64,000 nt of DNA from an uncultured Bacteroidales bacterium (GTDB taxonomy: Bacteria; Bacteroidota; Bacteroidia; Bacteroidales; Paludibacteraceae), in NCBI GenBank assembly GCA_903830915.1, contig CAIKVR010000356.1, positions 1 to 64,000 of the forward strand, read 5' to 3'. Made by a program: the position numbers and the translations under genes. Positions 36,547-46,040 of the stretch are shown piece by piece. Position 1 is the first letter of the stretch; each line of letters opens with the position of its first letter. The notes beneath the pieces were generated by a model that worked only from the letters and a program-made list of their open reading frames with translations, had not been told where the DNA came from and ran no database searches.

Positions 36547-39500
36547 TCATTTTGATATTTCTAAATTTACAGGTCCGATTAATCCTGATTTTTGTAACGG
36601 AGAATCTTTTTCAAAAAAGTTCCATGTTGTAAAAGTCAATCGTTCTTTGACTGGTCTTTGTTCGCCTGTCCATATCCAATCGGGAATTTCAAGTAGTCGA
36701 TAGCCCTGAACTTGTTTGCCTGAATAGATCATCTTTTTGTCCCACTTACAATCTCTTGGAAATTGTTCGTCACCAATAAGCCTGTTTGCCCAGGTATTTG
36801 TTACTCTAACTTCTATTTTGTTCTCACCATGCTTCACAAATGCTGTTATATTAGCCTTAAAAGGCGGTTTCCAGTAAATACCGGCATTTTGATTGTTGAC
36901 GAAAATCTCCGCAATATTTTTCACTTCACCAAGGTTCAGCCAGATCCGATTTCCTGCCAATAGCTTTTTATCAATTTTGATGGGTGTTTGATATTTCGCA
37001 GTACCCGAATAAAACCGAATCCCATTATTTATATTTTCAGACCATGAACCTATCTTCAACATGGCACTGTCTGGTGCTCCCCAGTTCTTCGCAAAATGGA
37101 CATTCCACGTTTTATCTATCGAAATGGTTTGATTTACAGAGCTCTGTTTGTATTCAGTCAATCCTTCCTGTTTTGATGATTTTGGCACAAAAACCACAAA
37201 AACGGACTCGTAGGGAGAAAGTGTCAGGTCAATAGAAATACGGCCATTAATTTGTTTCCAGTTTTGATAGCTCATTGTTTTTCCTGTTTCAGGAAACCAA
37301 AGTACCGGAATCTTGTCAGCAATTCTGAAAAGCAGTTCAGTCTTCATTTCAGTAGACACTGAACTTGCAACAAAATAAATATCACTATCACCTGCTTCAC
37401 GATGTATCCAGCTTATTGCATCATTTCCTTCACGCAGGCCACATGCTGTTTCTTCTTTTCCACCCCAAACCATAGCCGTCCCGGAAGCTTTCAAAACTTC
37501 GACATCCGGCAATAACTGCATGCCCTTTAAATAATTCAGAAATGCCTCGCTCCAATGATTTGTTTGAGCAGGTTTATTGTAGAATGCTTTTCCTGCAGGC
37601 CGATCTTTCAAAAGCCATTCGGTCTCGGGGTCATTGGTTGCAGAGTAAGTTTTCATCCAAACCATTCGTCCCTTACCCACTGTATTTTCTGTATTTGTGC
37701 TGTCAATACCTCCCCAAAGTCTGGAAACCAGAGTTTTTACCTCCTCATTGGATTGTGGATAATTTGTAAGTCCTGTGGATTGCATTGGTTTATCCTGACA
37801 AATAACAGTTCCACCTTTTTCTACCAGGTCAAGTAGTTTCTTTGCAATTTGAGAGCTTATCTTTCCATTTGTTTTCGGCAGCAACAAAACACGATATCTT
37901 GCACCCGATGATATTGTGAAATATCCATTTTGCCAGCTCATATCATTCAGAAGGATTTCTTCGGTAATGTGGTCATAATTATAGAGTTGGTGCAGTCCTT
38001 CAGGCGTTGACTCTTTCCAGTTTACCGTAGGCATTAAAACGGCCACATCGGCAACATTTTTTCCCTGACGAAGCAAGTACTGACAGCGTGAGATGTAATC
38101 GGTAAAAGCTTTCCCTTGTTCCCACCATGTTTGTCCCGGACAAAACATAGTACCCCAAAAATGCATGGGCATGCCCGGCTTAACATCCTGTCCCCATGGC
38201 TGAAGAGCCGTTCCATGTAGTACAAACATATTTATCCCGTTACAAAAAGCGAGATCGCCAATTCGTTTCAGTCCATACGGATCCATTGTCCAGTTTCCAT
38301 CGCACCAACGTCCCGTAAACATTTCAGCACCAATGGTCTTGCGTCCGTAGGTGTGTCCTGCACTTCCGGCCCATCGTGCCGAGTTCATACAATCGCCGCT
38401 TGCCCACACCTCACCCATAGGCATGTCGGTTCTTCCCCCACATCTTACCGGGTCAAAAGGACCATAATATGGTTCAGTCATAAAGATCATTCCTTTTTCA
38501 TGACATTTTTGAGTGATATGCGAAAAGAAATTGTCGGCAAACAAATCAGCCTGTGTTAGATAAACATCGCTTTTAAAACGGGCTGTCATATCTTTATTTT
38601 CGACAATCTGATTCGTTTTGTAGGTTATCAACCATGGAATTGGATCATAGCCCCGCCGTTTAATAAATTCTTCTCTGAATTTGGGTGACCATTCGGGATT
38701 GCCTACTTCCCAACTGTCAGCTTCCATTCCACGAATGGTGTTTCCGGCTAATTCCGGTGAGTTTTTCAAAAAGCGACCCACCATTCCTTCGAAAATAGAA
38801 TCCACAGCAGCTTTATCAAGCTTATCACATTCAAATCCTTTACCGCCATCCGGTGCCGGACGATTATAAGCCAAAGCATTCCGCATGGCATACCTCCGAA
38901 TTACCCAATTTCCTTTTGGTATAATCCACATAATTCTACCATTTTCTACTTGTTTTGTAAGTTCAATTATGTCAGATGAATTAATAATTGGCTTGTCTGG
39001 AAAAGCTACAACGGCAATTTCATTAGTAAAATTCTCCAAACCGGGTAAATCAAGTGTATATTGATTGAGAATCTTAGTTGTATCCGGTGTTTGGCGGAGT
39101 ATGATTTCGGTTCTTTTTGAATTCCCTGTAATTTTGATTTCTGAAAAGACTACCCGTTGAACTGCCTGAGCCGGTTTAATCCAAGGACCTCCACTATGAC
39201 ACCAACCCGGTCCACATTGAGATGTAACCGTTAATCCTAATCGATGTGACTCTTCTGCAGCAAATTTCCATGCATCGAAGAAATCAGGACTCATGCATTT
39301 AATAGGATTAGGCATGTGGTGATCCTGCCCCATTTTCATAGTGTTGTCGTGTCCACCAACAAGCATAATAAGCGTACCGGAAACACCGAACTTTTTGAAT
39401 TGCTCCAGATCGGATGTGATTCCTTTTTTGGTCACCATATCATTCATCCAGTCCCAAAATATCCATGGTCTGAATTCAGAAGAAGGATTCTGAAAATCCA

Positions 39501-39573
39501 CATTATTGAATTTCTGAGCAAAACAAAAATGGGATAACACCAAAAGTAAGATTAACGAGGCTGATTTTTTCAT
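36547..39573 (-). CDS. GH106 alpha-L-rhamnosidase
   Basis: This 1008-residue protein has a signal peptide (ASLILLLVLSHFCFA). The opening of the catalytic barrel (PWIFWDWMNDMVTKKGITSDL) is the family GH106 hallmark. The TIM barrel spans roughly 30-600, followed by beta-sandwich domains, including a C-terminal galactose-binding-like fold (IWLNLGEVKNIAEIFVN) common in these enzymes. It should release L-rhamnose from rhamnogalacturonan oligosaccharides. The released sugar links to RhaM in the same cluster. It lies 5 bp upstream of the small esterase gene's stop, so translation may be coupled. Confidence 0.9.
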   Translation of the reverse strand: MKKSASLILLLVLSHFCFAQKFNNVDFQNPSSEFRPWIFWDWMNDMVTKKGITSDLEQFKKFGVSGTLIMLVGGHDNTMKMGQDHHMPNPIKCMSPDFFDAWKFAAEESHRLGLTVTSQCGPGWCHSGGPWIKPAQAVQRVVFSEIKITGNSKRTEIILRQTPDTTKILNQYTLDLPGLENFTNEIAVVAFPDKPIINSSDIIELTKQVENGRIMWIIPKGNWVIRRYAMRNALAYNRPAPDGGKGFECDKLDKAAVDSIFEGMVGRFLKNSPELAGNTIRGMEADSWEVGNPEWSPKFREEFIKRRGYDPIPWLITYKTNQIVENKDMTARFKSDVYLTQADLFADNFFSHITQKCHEKGMIFMTEPYYGPFDPVRCGGRTDMPMGEVWASGDCMNSARWAGSAGHTYGRKTIGAEMFTGRWCDGNWTMDPYGLKRIGDLAFCNGINMFVLHGTALQPWGQDVKPGMPMHFWGTMFCPGQTWWEQGKAFTDYISRCQYLLRQGKNVADVAVLMPTVNWKESTPEGLHQLYNYDHITEEILLNDMSWQNGYFTISSGARYRVLLLPKTNGKISSQIAKKLLDLVEKGGTVICQDKPMQSTGLTNYPQSNEEVKTLVSRLWGGIDSTNTENTVGKGRMVWMKTYSATNDPETEWLLKDRPAGKAFYNKPAQTNHWSEAFLNYLKGMQLLPDVEVLKASGTAMVWGGKEETACGLREGNDAISWIHREAGDSDIYFVASSVSTEMKTELLFRIADKIPVLWFPETGKTMSYQNWKQINGRISIDLTLSPYESVFVVFVPKSSKQEGLTEYKQSSVNQTISIDKTWNVHFAKNWGAPDSAMLKIGSWSENINNGIRFYSGTAKYQTPIKIDKKLLAGNRIWLNLGEVKNIAEIFVNNQNAGIYWKPPFKANITAFVKHGENKIEVRVTNTWANRLIGDEQFPRDCKWDKKMIYSGKQVQGYRLLEIPDWIWTGEQRPVKERLTFTTWNFFEKDSPLQKSGLIGPVNLEISK

Positions 39574-39578
39574 TATTA

Positions 39579-40319
39579 TTATTTCAAAAGCCCTTGCAAG
39601 GGCAGTTTTTGTTTCTTCACGTCTTCTACAAACAAGGCTGCAACTTTGCGTGCTCCCACTTCATTCAGATGCGTGGAATCCTGAACACCGTTTTTGCGGT
39701 TCGGATATTCATCGGGCTTGCAGAAAAGATAGAGCGATTTCGATTTTTCGGGTCCGAGTTCCGAAACCAGTCTACGGGTTAGCGCTTCCATATCGACATA
39801 AGGAGTCTTTGTTTCAAGGGCAATTTCTTTGGATGCGGGAATATATGCCCCGTGGGTATCTATCAGATTGCCTTTTCCATCGAACTGACGGCGAACTATG
39901 GATGAACATACAATTGGATTTGCTCCTTTGGCGCGGGTTTCGTCAATGTATTTTCTCAACAACTCTTTGTAGGTTGTCGCTGCATCGGTATGCAGGTTTT
40001 CGGCAGGCTTTTCGTCATTATGCCCAAATTGGATAATCACATAATCGCCCGGCTTAATGCTGTCGTGAATGACTTTCCAGCGGCCTTCATCCAAAAAACT
40101 TTTGGAACTGCGCCCGTTTACCGCATGATTGCTAACCCTTGTTATGGTGTTTACAAATTCATTCATCACCATTCCCCAGCCTGTTTCGGGTGCTGCCTTG
40201 GCACTTTTGTTGGCCATAGTAGAATCGCCTATCATCCAAACAGTTACTTTATCGGCACTTTTGAATGAAAATGCTGTGATGACTATTAAAACTGAAATAA
40301 TCAATTTATATGTTTTCAT
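39579..40319 (-). CDS. SGNH rhamnogalacturonan acetylesterase (CE12-like), compact form
   Basis: This 246-residue protein has a signal peptide (LIISVLIVITAFSFKSA). SGNH blocks are in order: nucleophile in WMIGDSTMANKS, the Gly block in NHAVNGRSSKSF, QFGHNDEKP, and the Asp-His dyad in DSTHLNEVG. It should remove acetyl groups from galacturonate in rhamnogalacturonan, exposing the backbone to lyases and rhamnosidase. It is the shortest of three CE12-like esterases in the window, with only the catalytic domain. The 116-bp gap upstream holds a 57-bp tandem duplication. Confidence 0.9.
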   Translation of the reverse strand: MKTYKLIISVLIVITAFSFKSADKVTVWMIGDSTMANKSAKAAPETGWGMVMNEFVNTITRVSNHAVNGRSSKSFLDEGRWKVIHDSIKPGDYVIIQFGHNDEKPAENLHTDAATTYKELLRKYIDETRAKGANPIVCSSIVRRQFDGKGNLIDTHGAYIPASKEIALETKTPYVDMEALTRRLVSELGPEKSKSLYLFCKPDEYPNRKNGVQDSTHLNEVGARKVAALFVEDVKKQKLPLQGLLK

Positions 40320-40354
40320 TAAAACTTTAGATTTGAGATATATTTAAATTCTTG

Positions 40355-40468
40355 AATAAAAAATGGTCTTCCTCATAATTAATCGTAAGACTGTTCTTTT
40401 AGTTTTGCATTAATAAAAAATGGTCTTCCTCATAATTAATCGTAAGACTGTTCTTTTAGTTTTGCATT
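40355..40468. repeat. Perfect 57-bp tandem duplication across the GH28 stop codon
   Basis: Bases 40355-40411 and 40412-40468 are identical; each begins AATAAAAAATGGTCTTCC. On the minus strand the promoter-proximal copy encodes the last codons of the GH28 protein (NAKLKEQSYD-stop) plus 24 bp of 3' sequence. The second copy repeats the same tail downstream as untranslated DNA. Identity implies a recent event. Confidence 0.95.
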
Positions 40469-41722
40469 ATTACTCTTATATTCCAATGGAGAACCATTTA
40501 CAATAACTTTCTCGAGTTTTATATCATTGTAATTCGATTTTATTGTAGGTTCAGTAGCGGTAGCTGTTACGTTGTTTATCTGAATTTTCGAAACCTGATC
40601 CATTGGATTTCCTGCAAGTTCTGCAACGACACTACACTTTATGTTTAGATTTGAAACTGAGATATTTCTGACTATCCCAAATGGTTTTGTATTACTTCCT
40701 TCAAGTGTGAAAAACTGTTTCCATGGTTTCATCTCAATTATACTTCGACATCTTCCTGTAACATTCTCTACAGTAATATCTTCATAAACCTGATAGGTGT
40801 CCGGACGCATTTTTAATCTTAACAACGGTACATCACAGTCAACTTTACAATTTCGCAAAACAATATTTTTGGCATGAATACATTCGCTTCCAAGCGTTAA
40901 GACACCGTGCGAATCGCCAAACGTACAGTTCTCCACCAGAATATCCTCAACAATTCCATTTTCTGAACGTTTGTGGGCATCAAAGCCTTTACCGCCTTTA
41001 ATACAAACTGCATCATCATTCACCGAAATATAACAACCTCTCACAGTCACCCGTTTACAAACATCAATATCAATGCCATCTGTGCTGGGTGCTTTGACCG
41101 GTTTGAAAGGTGAGCGAATATCGCAATTCTCAATCAACACATCGTTACATTCATACAAATGAGTTGTCCAAAAACCTGAATTGCAAAGCTTTACATTCGA
41201 AACTGTTACTCTGTTACAGCCCCAGATAAATAGCAAGCGTGGACGATGAACTTCGAGATTGGTACATTCACGACCCAGCTTTTTCACAGAATCACGGGTA
41301 GCCCAAAAGGTCTTCCAATACTTCAATCCGTTCCCATTAATTGTTCCCGGTCCGGCAATTTCAAAGCCGTCGACATGATAGGCATTGACCAAAGCCGCGT
41401 AATAATAGATGCTTCTCCCTTCCATGCGCGAAGGAATCAGCGGATAATCGGCAATATTATCCGAACCTTTCAGCACGGCACCTTCCATCAGGCGAAGTTT
41501 GGTATTCGGCTTAAAAAACAATGCTCCCGACAAATAAACTCCTTTGGGAATCACCACCGTGCCACCGCCTTCATCCGAAGCTTTATCTATAACCGATTGA
41601 ATGGCTGAGGTATTCAGTTTGGTACTGTCAACTGTTGCTCCATGATTTGTAATTACATAATCTGCTGATTTGGATGAAACTACCGCAGCCAACATACACA
41701 ATGAGAAAATGACTTTTTTCAT
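40436..41722 (-). CDS. GH28 polygalacturonase-family glycosidase (2)
   Basis: This 428-residue protein has a signal peptide (VIFSLCMLAAVVSSKSA). It is a parallel beta-helix with active-site motifs STDGIDIDVC and VNDDAVCIKGG, where Asn replaces the usual Gly of GDD, and then DSHGVLTLGSE with the conserved histidine. These variants are common in exo-acting pectin side-chain GH28 enzymes, but the precise linkage cannot be read from sequence. Its stop codon and last ten codons lie inside one copy of the 57-bp tandem duplication. The 486-bp upstream gap holds the 21-bp repeat array, so its promoter is likely in or next to that array. Confidence 0.88.
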   Translation of the reverse strand: MKKVIFSLCMLAAVVSSKSADYVITNHGATVDSTKLNTSAIQSVIDKASDEGGGTVVIPKGVYLSGALFFKPNTKLRLMEGAVLKGSDNIADYPLIPSRMEGRSIYYYAALVNAYHVDGFEIAGPGTINGNGLKYWKTFWATRDSVKKLGRECTNLEVHRPRLLFIWGCNRVTVSNVKLCNSGFWTTHLYECNDVLIENCDIRSPFKPVKAPSTDGIDIDVCKRVTVRGCYISVNDDAVCIKGGKGFDAHKRSENGIVEDILVENCTFGDSHGVLTLGSECIHAKNIVLRNCKVDCDVPLLRLKMRPDTYQVYEDITVENVTGRCRSIIEMKPWKQFFTLEGSNTKPFGIVRNISVSNLNIKCSVVAELAGNPMDQVSKIQINNVTATATEPTIKSNYNDIKLEKVIVNGSPLEYKSNNAKLKEQSYD

Positions 41723-41774
41723 ATATTTCCAGTTGTTTATTATTTATTTGAAAAAGTTGATTCGTTTCCACCAA

Positions 41775-42215
41775 CCTTCCGTATTGCTCCACAGATGTTT
41801 TTTATGGTTCTAAGAACTTTTTGTATTGTTCCCCGGAACTTTCGTATGTTACAACAGAAGTTCCGTATTACTCTACAGAAGTTTATGTAGCTCTCCGGAA
41901 GTTCTGTATAGTTCTACTAAGCTTTCCGGCTTTAATACCGAACATCGGGATTACTCTAAAAAACTTTCCGATTACTCTACAGAACTTTTTTTATGTTCCA
42001 CAAATGTTTTGTATAACTCTACGAAACTTTCCGGCTTTAATCCGAAACATTCCGGTCTTAATACGAAACTTTCCAGCTTTAATACGAAACTTTCCAGCTT
42101 TAATATGAAACTCTCCGGTTTTAATCTGAGACTTTCCGATCTTAATCTGAAACTTTCCTACTTTAATCCGGAAGTTTCAGATTGATACCCGAAACACTCG
42201 TATTGACCTCAATTT
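41775..42215. repeat. Array of 21 diverged 21-bp units, indel-free
   Basis: This fills nearly all of the 486-bp gap between the CE12-like gene and GH28 (2). On the plus strand, units begin every 21 bases (for example at 41922, 42027, 42069, 42090, 42132). The core is CTTTCCrGCTTTAATACGAA in the promoter-proximal half and resembles GTTCTGTATTACTCTACAGA in the other half. Two adjacent units (42069, 42090) differ at only one or two bases, while others share perhaps half. No indel breaks the phase over about 440 bp. A plus-strand frame stays open for 119 codons as heptapeptide repeats but lacks an ATG start, so I do not call a gene. Confidence 0.85.
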
Positions 42216-43522
42216 CCGTCCGGCTTCAGCACATCCACTGATGGACTATCGTACCAGTGAAATACCAAAAGTGAATCGGGCTGTTTGGGGTCAAAAGTTT
42301 TCCAGTCATCCCTGACGAATTGTTTCAATGGGTAATTATTGCTTACAATGCTTTGAACCACGCATTTTGCCAGTTCGTACGCTCCATACGGATTAAAATG
42401 CGTGTTATCAGCCAGCGGTTTATCCTGTCCCGGATAGGAGTTGGCCGGATAATGCACAAATGCCTTTTTGGAGTTCTCAACACCAAGCGCTTCATACAAA
42501 TCTTTACTCATGTCATTCAGGTCAACAAGCATAACATTGTCCTCTTTAGCCATTTGACGCATAGATGCCGGAAAATCTTCCAATGTATTGATAATTTTGC
42601 CATTCGCGTCGAAACTGCGACGACTAGTTGAAGTTACCAACACCGGAATGCCGCCTTTCTTTTTAGCTTCGGCAATATAATATCTCAATTCATCTTTATA
42701 GGTTGTAAATGCATCCAAATGTGTGTTGCCGGGCTTTTGGTCGTTGTGCGCAAATTCCATAAACAGGTAATCGCCTTTTTTCATATGACTCAGGATTTTC
42801 ATCAACCTTCTTTCGCCTTTAAATGCCCGTAAAGTTTCACCGGATTCTGCATAATTGGCCACCACCACATTTGCTTTCAGGAAATTGGGAAGCATTTGTC
42901 CCCACGATGCCCAGGGCTCATACTCCTGATCGGTAACGGTAGAATTTCCGGCCAGAAAAATGGTGGGTAATTCGTCGGCATTATGTATCTCAATAGCCGA
43001 CACACAGGGCTTTTCACCACCAAATTCCAGTGTCAGTTTATTGTCCCAGTTGATATATTTTAGTTCGCGCGGTTTCAGTTTTATCTTCGTCGAATCATTG
43101 ATTTTGGGCATCCGAACATCTACAATAATGGTTTTTACAACTATTTTACCGGCTTCCGTTTTCAGATTTTCGAACATCAGGCGGCGCGATTCGGCTTTCA
43201 ATGTTGTTGACGAACCTTCGGCATTTCCTCCCAGCATCAATACAACGCGGTAATGCCCTTCGGGTAACTGAACCGAGAAATAAAAAGGTTTGACAGAGGC
43301 AATAAAAGGAGTTTTTGCTCCTTTAGTATTGGTTGTAAGCGGACCAAAACTGGTGATTCCATAACCTTTGGCATTAGTATATTCTGCCGTTGTGTCAATC
43401 TGAATACAGTTTTTGGCAGTTTTGGCAGTTCCAAACGAAAAGTTCTTTCTCCATTCGTTTTTCTGAGCACTGACATTAAAAAGCAATGCCGAGGCAATTA
43501 AAATACATACTATTTTTCTCAT
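42209..43522 (-). CDS. SGNH rhamnogalacturonan acetylesterase (CE12-like) with N-terminal beta domain
   Basis: This 437-residue protein has a signal peptide (IVCILIASALLFNVSA). Residues about 20-180 form a beta-rich domain (SFGTAKTAKNCIQI, GHYRVVLMLGG) resembling a carbohydrate-binding or galactose-binding-like module. The SGNH hydrolase follows: nucleophile in LAGNSTVTDQ, YAESGETLRAF, EFAHNDQKPG and DNTHFNPYGA. The Asn-Ser-Thr form of block I is normal for this longer subgroup. It is an acetylesterase on rhamnogalacturonan by family. It lies 10 bp after a GH2 gene, and its stop codon directly borders the 21-bp array. Confidence 0.88.
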   Translation of the reverse strand: MRKIVCILIASALLFNVSAQKNEWRKNFSFGTAKTAKNCIQIDTTAEYTNAKGYGITSFGPLTTNTKGAKTPFIASVKPFYFSVQLPEGHYRVVLMLGGNAEGSSTTLKAESRRLMFENLKTEAGKIVVKTIIVDVRMPKINDSTKIKLKPRELKYINWDNKLTLEFGGEKPCVSAIEIHNADELPTIFLAGNSTVTDQEYEPWASWGQMLPNFLKANVVVANYAESGETLRAFKGERRLMKILSHMKKGDYLFMEFAHNDQKPGNTHLDAFTTYKDELRYYIAEAKKKGGIPVLVTSTSRRSFDANGKIINTLEDFPASMRQMAKEDNVMLVDLNDMSKDLYEALGVENSKKAFVHYPANSYPGQDKPLADNTHFNPYGAYELAKCVVQSIVSNNYPLKQFVRDDWKTFDPKQPDSLLVFHWYDSPSVDVLKPDGN

Positions 43523-43532
43523 ATTTCTTATA

Positions 43533-45983
43533 TCAATTATTATAATTCATTGCATCAACAGACTTTAGCTGAATTTCGCCACTTTTCAAACCTGCACCCT
43601 GCACTGACAATTTAATTGCTCCAGCCTTTGTGGTTGATTGCACTAAAACAACTAGTTTGCCATTAAATAATTTCATGGTTGGTAAATGAAACAGTTCCAA
43701 TGAAGTGGCATCGCCATTACAAGCTGCACGGAAAGTTCCATTTCCGCTGACATTAAACTTCAACTGGTCATTAACCACCGGACAAGGATTTCCATTTTTA
43801 TCAACAACCGATGCTGTGACATAACAAATATCATTGCCATCGGCACTTATTTCGGTGCGGTCAGGCTCAAGGACTATTTTATAAGGTTTTCCGGCCGTTA
43901 CAATTTGCTTTTCGGCAGCCGGTTTTCCCTCTTTATCATACGCAACCACTTTCAATGTTCCGGGTTCGTATTTCACGTCCATCCACATCAGTCGGTATCT
44001 GTTTAGAGCACTTGCATCACTTTTCTTCTGAATTCCCATACTTTTGCCGTTTACAAACAATTCTGCACTATCGAAATTGGTATAGACAAAAACGGGTGTT
44101 ACCTGACCTTCGCGCCCTTCCCAATTCCAGTGAGGGAGAATGTGCAGGGTGTTTTGGGTTGTATTCCACTGGCTGCGGTAAAAATAATAACGGTCTTTAG
44201 GTAAACCTGCCAAATCGCAAATTCCAAAATACGAACTTCGTGAAGGCCAAAGATTATCGTAAGGTGTTGGTTCGCCCAAATAATCAAATCCGGTCCATAC
44301 AAATTGACCGATTACCCACGGTTTTGTATCCTGCAAAACAAAATCTTCATCGGGCAGATTGGACCATTTGCAGTATTCCAAATCGTAGGACGAACATTGA
44401 CGATCGTCGTATTGCTTTTCGGCACCCTTAACAGCCGGAAATTTATATACGCCACGCGAACTTACAGTAGAGGCCGTTTCGGACCCTAAAATAAATCCCT
44501 GCGGAAATAATTTATTAGCTTCTTCGTACAAATTCAAGCGATAATTTAAGCCCGGAATATCCAGCAGTGCTCCGAATCCTGATGCCATTGTTGCTTTTAC
44601 CTGATCCATTCCAACTGTTACAGGTCTTGTAGGATCTTCACGATGAAAGATTTCCTGTAACATTTTAGCTCGTTTTACACCTTCTGCAGTTCGTTGATCC
44701 GGCACTTCGTTTCCTGCACTCCACATAATAATACAGGGATGATTTCGGGTAGCATGTACCAGATTCACAATATCTTTTTCAACATCGGATTTAAAAAACC
44801 GACTATACCCGTTTTTTACCTTGGGAGCTGCCCATTCATCAAAACTTTCAGCCAGAAACATAAATCCCATTTCGTCACAAAGCTCCAGTTGTTCAATCGA
44901 AGGCATATTGTGCGAGCTTCTGATGGCATCGCAACCCATATCTTTCAGTATGCGAAGCTGCCGGCGCATCGCTGCCACATTTACCGCCGCTCCCAATGGA
45001 CCGAGGTCGTGGTGTAAACAAACTCCCTTAAACTTACGGACTTTCCCGTTTAAACTAAAGCCTGTGACAGGTTTATAACTTATTTCACGTATTCCAAAAC
45101 GGGTTTTAATTTCGTCTTTAAGCACATTGCCGGCAAAAAGTTTGCTGACTGCGATATAAAGATATGGTGTTTCGGGACTCCACAGCTGCGGATTAGTTAC
45201 CGAAATATTCTGATCAAATTCGTTCCCGAAAACATCCTGCGTACTGCCTGAAGCCACCGTATCACCTTTCGCATTCAAAATGTAAGTGCTGAGGTGAAGC
45301 TTGCTTCCCGAAACTTTGGTTTTAATATTTACTTTGGCAAAGCCGGAAGTGATAACCGGGGTTGTGATAGATGTTCCCCACTGCTCAATGCTCTCCTGAT
45401 TTGTCACAATGAGCCGAACCTTGCGATATAACCCCGCACCGGGATACCAACGGGAAGATAATCCTTTGTTTGAGACCTGAACGGCCAGCGTATTTCTTGC
45501 TCCTTCCACCACCTGAGCGCTTATATTAAAATAGAAATAGTTATAACCATAATGCCATTCACCGGCTTTTTGCCCATTGATAAAGACTTTCGGCTCGCTC
45601 ATAGCCCCTTCGAAAAGAATCAGCACTTTCTGTCCGACCTTATATTGTGGCAAAGTAAACTGATTCCGGTACCAGCCTTCACCAATATAGGGCAACGCCC
45701 CTGTTCTGCCTGTTTTTTCAGTTGGAATTTTCTCTCCGTTTTGATCTATTGCAATAGTTTGTTTATCAATTTCCTTATCAAAAGGCCCATAAATAGCCCA
45801 ATCATGAGGCACAGATACGGTTTCCCATTTCCGGTCGTCAAACTCTTTTTGAAACGCCAAATCGACAGAACCTTTATGAAATTTCCAGTTAGCCGAAAGT
45901 TCGGTTTCCACTCTAAGCTGAGCAAATGAACTCAAAGTTGCTGACAGAAAAAACAACAGAAGGAAATTATTTTTTATTGACAT
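43533..45983 (-). CDS. GH2 beta-galactosidase-family protein (1)
   Basis: This 816-residue protein has a signal peptide (FLLLFFLSATLSSFA). GH2 order: sugar-binding domain (about 25-200), Ig-like domain (about 200-300), TIM barrel (about 305-600), then C-terminal beta domains. The acid/base glutamate is in IIMWSAGNEVPD and the nucleophile in FILGSETAST. It probably trims beta-1,4-galactan side chains of RG-I, complementing GH53; beta-glucuronidase or other GH2 activities cannot be excluded. It lies 57 bp from the second GH2 gene, which is only distantly similar, so the pair probably has different substrates. Confidence 0.88.
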   Translation of the reverse strand: MSIKNNFLLLFFLSATLSSFAQLRVETELSANWKFHKGSVDLAFQKEFDDRKWETVSVPHDWAIYGPFDKEIDKQTIAIDQNGEKIPTEKTGRTGALPYIGEGWYRNQFTLPQYKVGQKVLILFEGAMSEPKVFINGQKAGEWHYGYNYFYFNISAQVVEGARNTLAVQVSNKGLSSRWYPGAGLYRKVRLIVTNQESIEQWGTSITTPVITSGFAKVNIKTKVSGSKLHLSTYILNAKGDTVASGSTQDVFGNEFDQNISVTNPQLWSPETPYLYIAVSKLFAGNVLKDEIKTRFGIREISYKPVTGFSLNGKVRKFKGVCLHHDLGPLGAAVNVAAMRRQLRILKDMGCDAIRSSHNMPSIEQLELCDEMGFMFLAESFDEWAAPKVKNGYSRFFKSDVEKDIVNLVHATRNHPCIIMWSAGNEVPDQRTAEGVKRAKMLQEIFHREDPTRPVTVGMDQVKATMASGFGALLDIPGLNYRLNLYEEANKLFPQGFILGSETASTVSSRGVYKFPAVKGAEKQYDDRQCSSYDLEYCKWSNLPDEDFVLQDTKPWVIGQFVWTGFDYLGEPTPYDNLWPSRSSYFGICDLAGLPKDRYYFYRSQWNTTQNTLHILPHWNWEGREGQVTPVFVYTNFDSAELFVNGKSMGIQKKSDASALNRYRLMWMDVKYEPGTLKVVAYDKEGKPAAEKQIVTAGKPYKIVLEPDRTEISADGNDICYVTASVVDKNGNPCPVVNDQLKFNVSGNGTFRAACNGDATSLELFHLPTMKLFNGKLVVLVQSTTKAGAIKLSVQGAGLKSGEIQLKSVDAMNYNN

Positions 45984-46040
45984 GTTTATATGTTGTAATA
46001 TTGTGTTGAATCCCTAATATAAGTTAGTATCAGCTTATTT

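Noticed and set aside
41826-42185. 119-codon plus-strand ORF with heptapeptide repeats (KLSSFNT type), and the overlapping 95-codon ORF
   Set aside because: Both start at TTG with no ATG near the 5' end, no ribosome site or promoter, and several frames of a 21-bp repeat stay open by chance because the period is a multiple of three. Recorded as a repeat array instead.
41775-42215. CRISPR array
   Set aside because: Units are contiguous without spacers, diverged from each other, and no cas genes are present.
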